From Hydnum rufescens UP504 (lineage: Eukaryota > Basidiomycota > Agaricomycetes > Cantharellales > Hydnaceae), in assembly GCA_014904985.1 (NCBI GenBank), contig MU129039.1, positions 134,778 to 159,247 on the forward strand: a stretch of DNA of 24,470 bases. Direction: 5' to 3'. Made by a program: the position numbers and the translations under genes. The notes below the pieces were generated by a model. The model saw nothing but the letters and a program-made list of their open reading frames with translations. It was not told the origin of the DNA and ran no database searches. Shown here one piece after another: positions 17,490 to 24,470 of the stretch. Numbering within the stretch: position 1 is the first letter of the stretch; every line of letters starts with the position of its first letter.

Positions 17490-20400
17490 CAGTCAGCCAC
17501 TTGGGCTGACCTCAAAAGGAGTACCATTTGAGGTCATTTTGCTGGCCTAAGGAGGACTGATTTTCTTTGATGTCAATTGACAATGATCAAATTGACCTTA
17601 AGAAAAATTCAACTTCAGCCAATATCAATACTACATGGAGGGGGAACCACATGGGGGTAGCGGGAGGGGGTCTGGAAACCAGGGGAATGCGGGCCTGGGG
17701 TCAGCAGGCAACACAGCATTATCAGGGATAGCCACAATGGGTTATAATGAGTGATTTTGTACTCTGATAGACATTGACACAAATGGAGACTAATTATGAT
17801 GATACATGGAGAACACAGGGATGATCCATTGCATCCACCAGGGAAAGGGGTGTTGAAAAGCTGTGATTTGGGTGCACAGAATTCACCACACACAGCTTGA
17901 ACAACAACCCCTGTCCCCCTGGGGGACCACATGAGGGCAGTGGGAGAGGATGGGGATAGTGAGATGAGGGATGATCGGACTGCTTTGTAAATGGGCTTGA
18001 AAGATGCGGACAAATGAGGTGATTCCAACAAGCCTACAAACACCCAATTTGGTTAATATTTGAGGATTCCAGGTGATGTTGAGTGGGAGGGCAGGAGGAG
18101 ATGAGGAACAGCATGGCCAAAAATTGTTGGATCACCTTGAGAGTGGGGGTGTTGAAAAGCTGTGATTTGGGCACATAGAATGCACCCACACACAGCTTGA
18201 ACAACAACCCCCTTCCCCCTGGGGGACCACATGAGGGCAGGGGGAGAGGATGGAGATAGTGAGATGAGGAATGATCAGACTGCTTTGTAAATAGGCTTGA
18301 GAGATGCGGATGAATGAGGTGATTCCAACAAGCCTATGAACACCCAATTTGGTTAAGATTTGAGGATTCCAGGTGATGTTGAGTGGGAGGGCAGGAGGAG
18401 ATGAGGAACAGCATGGCCAAAAATTGTTGGACCACCTTGAGAGTGGGGGTGTTGAAAAGCTGTGATTTGGGCACATATAATGCACCCACACACAGCTTGA
18501 ACAACAACCCCCTTCCTCCTGGGGGACCACATGAGGGCAGGGGGAGAGGATGGAGATAGTGAGATGAGGAATGATCAGATTGCTTTGTAAATAGGCTTGA
18601 ATAATGCGGACAAAAGGACAAATCCAGCAAGCCTGAGAGTTCCCGAAATGGCCAATATTTGGTCATCCCAGCTGCTGTTGAGTGGAAGGTGAAGTGAATG
18701 TGGTCATGGATTCTCTTGAAGTAGGCTTGTTGGACAGCTGAGATTTGGGCACACAGAATGTGCCCACACTCAGCCTGTCTGACAAAGCCATGGCCCTGGT
18801 GGGACCTGGTACTGTCCCATTCAAAGTACAGTGAGTGTTGAAACAGCAGACTCAACACTGGCAGTTGCTGCAGTCAGCAAAGTGCCCATGTACACAGTTG
18901 TGCAGCAATCTTGCTAGCATTAATGTTGGTGATTCCATTGTCCCATTGTGTTTTTCCTCTTTATGCCCATCTACCTATTTTGGTGTGCAGCATTACTGTG
19001 TGTGCATATATGTACACCTTAGGCAAACACCCTTAAGTACCTAGTTAGCTATGTAATACCCTATAGGCACATCCTACCTACAGAGGTCTAAGTTATAATG
19101 GTACACTTGGAATACTCACCTATCTATTTGCTTGAAAAATAGATAGGTGAGTATTCCAAGTGTACCATTATAACTTAGACCTCTGTAGGTAGGATGTGCC
19201 TATAGGGTATTACATAGCTAACTAGGTACTTAAGGGTGTTTGCCTAAGGTGTACATATATGCATACACAGTAATGCTGCACACCAAAATAGGTAGATGGA
19301 CATAAAGAGGAAAAACACAATGGGACAATGGAATCACCAACATTAATGCTAGCAAGATTGCTGCACAACTGTGTACATGGGCACTTTGCTGACTGCAGCA
19401 ACTGCCAGTGTTGAGTCTGCTGTTTCAACACTCACTGTACTTTGAATGGGACAGTACCAGGTCCCACCAGGGCCATGGCTTTGTCAGACAGGCTGAGTGT
19501 GGGCACATTCTGTGTGCCCAAATCTCAGCTGTCCAACAAGCCTACTTCAAGAGAATCCATGACCACATTCACTTCACCTTCCACTCAACAGCAGCTGGGA
19601 TGACCAAATATTGGCCATTTCGGGAACTCTCAGGCTTGCTGGATTTGTCCTTTTGTCCGCATTATTCAAGCCTATTTACAAAGCAATCTGATCATTCCTC
19701 ATCTCACTATCTCCATCCTCTCCCCCTGCCCTCATGTGGTCCCCCAGGAGGAAGGGGGTTGTTGTTCAAGCTGTGTGTGGGTGCATTATATGTGCCCAAA
19801 TCACAGCTTTTCAACACCCCCACTCTCAAGGTGGTCCAACAATTTTTGGCCATGCTGTTCCTCATCTCCTCCTGCCCTCCCACTCAACATCACCTGGAAT
19901 CCTCAAATCTTAACCAAATTGGGTGTTCATAGGCTTGTTGGAATCACCTCGTTCGTCCACATCTTTCAAGCCTATTTACAAAACAGTCTGATCACTCCTC
20001 ATCTTGCCATCTCCATCCTCTCCCCCTGCCCTCATGTGGTCCCCCAAGGGGAAGGGGATTTTTGTTCAAGCTGTGTGGGTGCATTCTATGCACCCAAATC
20101 ACAGCTTTTCAATGCCCCCACTCTCAAGGTGTTCTGACAATTTTTGGTCTCACTGTTCCTCATCTCCTCCCCTCCCACTCAATATCACTCTTATCTTGCC
20201 CCACTTGGGCATTCATGGGCTTGTTGGATTTGTCTTGTTCACCTGGATCTATGAAATATATTTACAACACCCCAGACAATCACTTGGGATTGTGAAGTAG
20301 AGGCCCTTGGTCATGTCTATATAGAGCCCTCATAGATAGTGAAGATTAATGTACTTGAATTCTTATCCTTTAATGTGTATAGCCCTTGCATTGAACTCCG

Positions 20401-20592
20401 TATTGTTAAGTCTTTGAGGTTGAGGCCATTGACATTGGTTAATGTCAAGTTTGATGTCAAAACCATCCATCTGAGGTCAAAATTCAGTTTTTGATCATCA
20501 CTTGACATCAACCCCAATTTAAGCCTCTCAGGCCCAGACAACATGTCAAAATGGTACTCCTTTTGAGCTAAGGCTATATGGCTGACCAGCCT
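17490..20592. repeat. 3.1-kb inverted repeat (giant palindrome) centred at 19133
   Basis: Positions x and 38266-x are complementary through the inner part. The arms 18318-19129 and 19137-19948 differ by only occasional transitions, and frames of 69 and 174 residues are identical in mirror image. The loop is seven bases, GCTTGAA (19130-19136). Outward the arms diverge and the left arm is about 190 bp longer. The ends are still recognisable as inverted copies: GTCAGCC…CTCAAAAGGAGTACCATTT near 17492-17535, and its complement near 20548-20592. A transcript would fold into a long hairpin. Confidence 0.92.
17640..18810. repeat. About 300-bp tandem repeats in the palindrome arms
   Basis: Units starting near 17853, 18151 and 18451 (phrase GTTGAAAAGCTGTGATTTGGG) are 298-300 bp apart. 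A more diverged fourth unit starts near 18730 (GTTGGACAGCTGAGATTTGGG). Each unit runs through ACACACAGCTTGAACAAC, GGGGGACCACATGAGGGCAG and GATTCCAACAAGCCTA. The right arm (19456-20290) carries the same units inverted, with fewer copies. On the strand leading away from the centre, frames of 132-174 codons cover the units, but no motif is recognisable, so coding is unproven. Confidence 0.85.
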
Positions 20593-21179
20593 GAATCCAA
20601 ACGTTGGGGTCCGAGGGAAAGAAGGGTCTTTGGACGGGTGAAATTGTCCTGTATAGACAGAGCCTATCCAGACAATAAATGAAGGGGTTGTTAAATCAGG
20701 GAATCACACCCTAGGTCCTCCTCTTGAGAGCCTATCAAAAGTGTGATAAGTGGGGTTGAGTTTTGGAATTTACCCTAACACCAGCAGCAGTTCAACTAGC
20801 TTTTCAACTGGAGATGGGGGGAAAGACAATAGAAATTCACATCTCCTGCACTTAATATACATCACAAAAAAATTCTATGGTAACTGGCAAAAAGGTGGGA
20901 TTAATGCGAAAATTATGAAAAAGAAATCAAGTCAAAAGCTTCAAAACTGAAGGAGATATTTAATTAACAAGTCAGAATAGGGGAATATGGCTTAACCAAG
21001 GTATTCCTCCTCTCCTACTGAACAAAATCCCTTGGGGAAAGGTGGAACTGGTCACCCTAGATGTACCCTCCATCGGACATAGGGTGCTGGAACCATAATT
21101 GCCTTTAGTAATCAGAAAAGCGGAGGTAAAAGTGAAATGAGCCATGGGGAGACTAAATTACAGAATGCCGAGTTCTAAT
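20593..21179. other. AT-rich stretch, no gene recognised
   Basis: Between the palindrome and the CpG-rich segment. Short frames only; A-rich tracts at 20865-20945. No repeat of other parts of the window noticed. Confidence 0.5.
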
Positions 21180-21600
21180 TCGCTCGTTTTTCCCTTGGTA
21201 CCGTTCGATGCCAATGTTCAGCATCTTTCCAGGGGTGGTTGTTTCGAACGAATCGGATCAAAACTGATGGAGTTATTTGTGAAATACTGAAGAATAGGGT
21301 GGAGCATGAGGTAAAATCGACCTGGAGGATACAGTTCTCATCTGATAAACGCGTGTTTGGTACCGTTAGACAGGTATTGATCGTAGCTTTCTGGGAGCTG
21401 TCTTGCCGAGTTGATCCGATCAAAATTGGTGGAGATATTCTCAAAATACCCCTTGAGAGTATTGGAATAGCCCCTATTCAACATGTGACAAGTCCGCAAG
21501 TCAAAGTGGGAGTTGTGTTACGTAATCCAAGGTCAAATACTGCCCTTGAGGCAATTGGATATGCTGATGGTGATACAATAGATGGACAAAAGTAAGCAAG
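21180..21600 (+). other. CpG-rich segment with a duplicated 162-bp module
   Basis: TGGTACCGTT at 21196 and 21358 starts two diverged copies of one module. Each also has a GATC(C/G)-linked phrase, CGGATCAAAACTGATGGAGTTATT in the first (split here as CGGATCAAAACTG and TGGAGTTATT) and CCGATCAAAATTGGTGGAGATATT in the second, followed by AAATAC. The 162-bp period equals 54 codons. A plus frame at 21239-21595 (118 codons) spans part of both copies but is not recognised. CpG is frequent (TTCGAACGAATCGG, AACGCGTG, TGCCGAG), unlike the rest of the insert. Confidence 0.5.
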
Positions 21601-21868
21601 TTGAATTGCTATAGCCTGGTTGAACTGGCTTGGAAATAAGCACAATTTGGATGGCCTGTTGAAGTGCCAAGGACAGACAAATAATTTTCTCATATTTAGG
21701 GTGGAGGAAAAGTAAAAAGGACCACAGATCCTGAGATGTGAATCCATGCTATTTGACAGCCAGAGAATAATGAGTGTGGATACAAGAGAAATGTAGAAAA
21801 ATGGATTTGTTTGAGGAGGTAGTTGGGCCCAGATGAGGTATGTACATAATGGGATTTTATCCCTCCAA

Positions 21869-21873
21869 CACTG
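21869..21873. repeat. Right target duplication CACTG of the 4.47-kb insert
   Basis: It directly follows …CCCTCCAA and precedes Copia integrase sequence (minus-strand GGATTCTGGGCAGTG, Gly-Phe-Trp-Ala-Val). Confidence 0.8.
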
Positions 21874-22930
21874 CCCAGAATCCATTAGACATTCCTGCTG
21901 CCTTAAGCATAGGCCTGACTTTTTTGATGATTGTCCAGTTCCCCTGCTCCAACATTCCATTCTGCTCCGGGGTGTATGGAGTGGATGTCTGGGAGGTGAT
22001 CCCTTCAGTTGTCAAATAGTGTTGGAAGTCGGATGAAGTATATTCACCTCTGTTATCACTTCAGATAGTCTTTATTTGCCACCCAGTTTCCTTCTCGACA
22101 GATGCTTTAAATTCCAAGAAGGATGCCAGGACCTCACTTTTTTCTGATAAGATGTATAGGAATTTTCATTGGGAATGGTCATCTGTGAATGTGATGAAGT
22201 AATGCTTGCCACTAATTGATGGTGGGAGGGGACCACAGACATCAGAGTGGATGAGGTCGAGGATGCCGCTTGCATTTGTTTTGTTGTTGGGGAATGGGAG
22301 TCAGTGTGCCTTTCCAAGGGCACAGGGTTTGCAAAATTCCTGACTTCTGGTGAGTTTATTTACATCATCTACCATGCCCTGGTTGACTAGTCATCAGATG
22401 TTGTCGAATCCAAGGTGGCCTAGTTGTCAGTGTAGAGTGTTTATATTGATCGAGTGAGATGTGGCAGTGTTGGCAGTTATGTGGTGGTGTGTGACATGGG
22501 CAAGGAGTCGATAGAGATCGCTTGGCCCCTGTTGGGAGGCCACACCAACAATTGTGCCAGAGTTCTTTGACTTTATGTTGCAATGATTACCATCAAATAT
22601 GAGGGTGTGATTCCACTTGGTGAGGTCTGCCACTGAGAGGAGAGTGGTGGCCATGCACTCAGCATATAGGACATTGGCTATATATCTGTACATTGTGCCC
22701 CCATTGACATCAAGCTTTAGGTGGATTGTTCCAACTCCGGTGGCTGATATGGAGGACACATCACCCAGGTTGATGCTGATTGGATTATCTAATTGGCAGA
22801 ATGTGGTTTTGTCAAACCAGTCGCATCAGGGGGAGATGTGGCATGAGCACCCTGAGTCAATTAGGATGTCATCAAGGGCTGTGTACATGGCCATATTCGA
22901 GGTGAGGAATGCATGTGGTGACCTGCTGTA
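21869..22930 (-). pseudogene. Copia protease, GAG-pre-integrase and integrase core
   Basis: Minus-strand order: protease motif LIDSGCSCHISP (about 22825-22865), TGVGTIHLKL and TTLLSVADLTK. The GAG-pre-integrase zinc region follows (QLGHLGFDN, FCKPCALGKAH). The integrase core carries IHSDVCGPL, FITFTDD, SDNRGEY, and TPEQNGMLEQGNWTIIKK, giving the D, D and E positions. It then reaches AAGMSNGFWAV, where the 4.47-kb insert begins. In-frame TGA at 22826, 22427, 22394, 22391, 22301 and 22061 replace residues where Arg is usual or fits. A further nonsense codon and a Gln (DDHSQ*KFLY) replace an expected Arg-Trp pair. Not functional. Confidence 0.88.
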
Positions 22931-23806
22931 AGTGTGCAGGCGGGTATATGCTGCAGTTGGTGTTGTCAGTTTGGGCTGATTTCGAATGGGACCCCAAATT
23001 TCCCACCACCTTCACCTCGACAATCCTCTGCCTTGTGTGGCCCCTTTTTGCAGTTGGTGCAGAGTGGGTGAGGGGTTTTGGTTTTGGCAGGAGGGGCTAA
23101 GCCTTGTCATGTGGCAACTGCAAGGGCAGACTGTCCATGGGCTGGATCATCTTGCAATAGTGATTCTGCATGGAGTAGGCAAGATTCGACATGTGCAACA
23201 GTGAGGGTATTGGTGTCGGAAGTTGATTCAACTGTGTTTGAGATGAACCTTGTCCAAGCCTCGGTTTTGGGTAGGGAGTGGAGGAGAAGGGCTAGGAATT
23301 TGTCATCCAGATTCTTCTTCATTCCCTGGAGTTGCTGGTTCTCTGTGCATATCCAACCGATGTGGTTGGCTATCGGTGTACCATCAATGTACTGGTGTTC
23401 GATGATCCCAATTTTGATGTAGAAGGCCATGATTCCCAAGTGGGTGTCATGGTTCACAGATAGGATGATTTTCCATATTTTGGCAGATGTACCTTTGTCA
23501 CCAAACTGTGTGATCATGTTATCATCTACATTTTCCACAATGATATTGTATGTGTCAGCATCTCGTTTCATCCATGATACAATGGCAATTTGCCTCTTGG
23601 CTGCTGCATGATCATGGGCTTCTTCAGAGACAGTGTGCTTGAGATGTATGGGCTGGAGGGGTGAGGGCATGTTTCAATGCTGGATAGGATGTCGGATGCC
23701 CCAATGGTTCGAATTTTTGCACTAATTCGGACCTTCCATATTGGGAAATTCAAGCTCATGAGGCATGGGATGTGAGTCTTGCTGTCACTGGTTCTGTTGT
23801 TGTCAT
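22931..23806 (-). pseudogene. Copia gag with zinc knuckle
   Basis: The likely start is ATG at 23806 (MTTTEPV). One frameshift leads into LNFPIWKVRISAKIRTIGASD, typical of Copia capsid N-termini. A second, near 23660, leads into AKRQIAIVSWMKRDADTYN, SAKIWKIILS, LDDKFLALLLHSLP and LTVAHVESCLLHAE. A TGA at 23107-23109 (CGA-type) precedes APPAKTKTPHPL and the CCHC knuckle CTNCKKGPHKAEDC (CX2CX4HX4C, 23020-23061). Gag forms the virus-like particle and the knuckle binds RNA. Two frameshifts and a stop make it a pseudogene. Confidence 0.85.
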
Positions 23807-24031
23807 GATTTCGGGTAGTACTGGGTTGCCTGCTGTTGGAGCGAGCAGATACAGAAGTGACCAGATACAATGTCAGAGACAAGCGCGACCCCTAGGGGGC
23901 TATGCAAACAGCACTGACCTCAATTATCTAGGATCTTGTAGATAGGTTTCACTGGCAATCTTTTCCTTGCTGCCATCATTGGACTTTTACTTCATCTTTA
24001 CCCCATATTTTACCCCATCTTATGTGTTTCT
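23807..24031. other. Expected Copia 5' leader/LTR region, not recognisable
   Basis: A Copia 5' LTR and primer-binding site should lie here on the minus strand, but nothing matches the LTR start at 14700. GCGCGACCCCTAGGGG at 23884-23899 is the only CpG-rich patch. The Copia 5' end may be truncated near here, or lie outside the window if the hAT fragment inserted into it. Confidence 0.4.
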
Positions 24032-24059
24032 GTGCCTCATGTAAATAGTATAAAGGACA

Positions 24060-24403
24060 ACATGGTTCTGAATGGCAATGGATTACCTTCTGATTCAACC
24101 ACTTCCATCCCCTGCAAGTGCATATTCTCTTCAAGCTCAGAGACTATGACAAAAAGACACAACCACATCAAACCAGAATTGATGGAGGCTCTACAAATGC
24201 TAAAATTCATGCTCAAGAATGAGTCACTTCATTTCACAGAAAATTGGAAGACTCTGATTGGCAACATGACAACCAACCCAGATGATGAGAACAACACACT
24301 CCAACACATATTGGGTGTCAAACCTATGGAGATAGAAGAATTACTTGAGCATCTAATGGGGGAAGAGGGTCTGCCTGATGAGGATCCAACAGAGAAAGAC
24401 TAG
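24060..24403 (+). pseudogene. hAT-family transposase, C-terminal dimerisation region
   Basis: Tail of a hAT transposase. In one frame AMDYLLIQ appears at about 24072-24098. After a one-base shift near 24100 the next frame reads TTSIPCKCIFSSSSETMTKRHNHIKPELMEALQMLKF. This matches the hAT dimerisation pattern of a DYL-IQ-T-S-P-ER-FSS block followed by TKRRN and EALQMLK. The Glu-Arg of the block is Lys-Cys here (two transitions) and an expected Arg of TKRRN is His. A Glu-rich tail ends at 24403. The catalytic DDE part is not seen upstream, where Copia gag lies on the opposite strand, so the gene is truncated as well as frameshifted. Confidence 0.72.
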
Positions 24404-24470
24404 AGTGACATTTTGTCATATCTCAGATATTATCTAATCAAAAAATAGGCCACCTTGGTCAGTCAGCATA
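24404..24470. other. 3' flank of the hAT fragment
   Basis: AT-rich, no gene seen. It may contain the hAT 3' untranslated region; no terminal inverted repeat can be assigned without the other end. Confidence 0.4.

Larger units (their letters stand above)
17400..21868. mobile_element. 4.47-kb insert in Copia integrase, family unknown
   Basis: Bounded by CACTG on both sides, a 5-bp duplication. Termini are TAAGCAGGAAATGG… and …TTTTATCCCTCCAA. They are neither inverted copies of each other nor TG…CA ends, and I found no terminal direct repeats. The content is a 3.1-kb inverted repeat (17490-20592), an unassigned AT-rich stretch, and a CpG-rich segment. No transposase, RT or integrase was recognised inside, so it is either non-autonomous or a composite of nested insertions. 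Confidence 0.7.

Noticed and set aside
18835..19431. Two identical 69-codon proteins on opposite strands
   Set aside because: They are mirror images created by the palindrome, with no motif and no codon-level evidence of selection.
17398..21870. Reading the 4.47-kb insert as an LTR element with TG…CA ends
   Set aside because: Using TG at 17398 and CA at 21869-21870 as ends leaves no 5-bp duplication (TCCAC against CTGCC) and no direct repeats at the two ends.

Overview
This window looks like a transposon-dense, repeat-rich segment of a filamentous basidiomycete genome, probably an agaricomycete. The evidence is two KDZ-superfamily transposase genes with the fungal arrangement (basic N-terminus, Cys-rich CxC segment, YDIxCQ and DGEGCER blocks), introns of 55-70 nt with GT(R)AGT donors in one of them, a Ty1/Copia element, a hAT transposase tail, and fragments of the proteasome ATPase Rpt3. 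I see no intact host gene, rRNA, tRNA or CRISPR array.

Left part (1-7000). A mirrored minisatellite of 20-21 bp units built on the palindromes ACCCATGGGT and ACTCATGAGT (1-1075) precedes KDZ transposase copy 1 (1407-5098, nine inferred exons, no frameshift, four in-frame stops). About 130 bp after it a second array of the same 21-bp unit begins (5226-6245). That array runs directly into two tandem copies of a captured Rpt3 fragment (6246-6985). Arrays, transposase and captured fragment may form one mobile unit.

Middle (7000-14700). An unrecognised reading frame (7696 to about 9190) is split by a 725-bp foldback element (8404-9128) with a 7/8-matching 8-bp target duplication. A second, intron-less and heavily decayed KDZ gene (10156-13247) follows. 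Then comes about 1.1 kb of AT-rich and short-repeat DNA leading to the 3' end of a Copia element.

Right part (14377-23806, minus strand). One Copia element reads gag, protease, integrase, RT, RNase H from right to left. It is split twice: by a 491-bp solo-LTR-like insert (16433-16923), and by a 4.47-kb insert (17400-21868) flanked by CACTG on both sides. Removing the larger insert restores the integrase reading frame exactly. Inside it is a 3.1-kb inverted repeat (about 17490-20592) whose inner 1.6 kb is a nearly perfect palindrome with a 7-nt loop, and a CpG-rich segment with a duplicated 162-bp module (21180-21600). The tail of a hAT transposase lies at 24060-24403.

Decay is uniform in style. 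Eighteen in-frame TGA codons in the two KDZ genes and the Copia element lie where CGA (Arg) is expected or fits, which points to C-to-T decay at CpG. The 491-bp LTR and the 21.2-21.6 kb segment keep many CpGs, so they are probably younger or unmethylated. All names come from reading translated motifs by eye; no database search was run.
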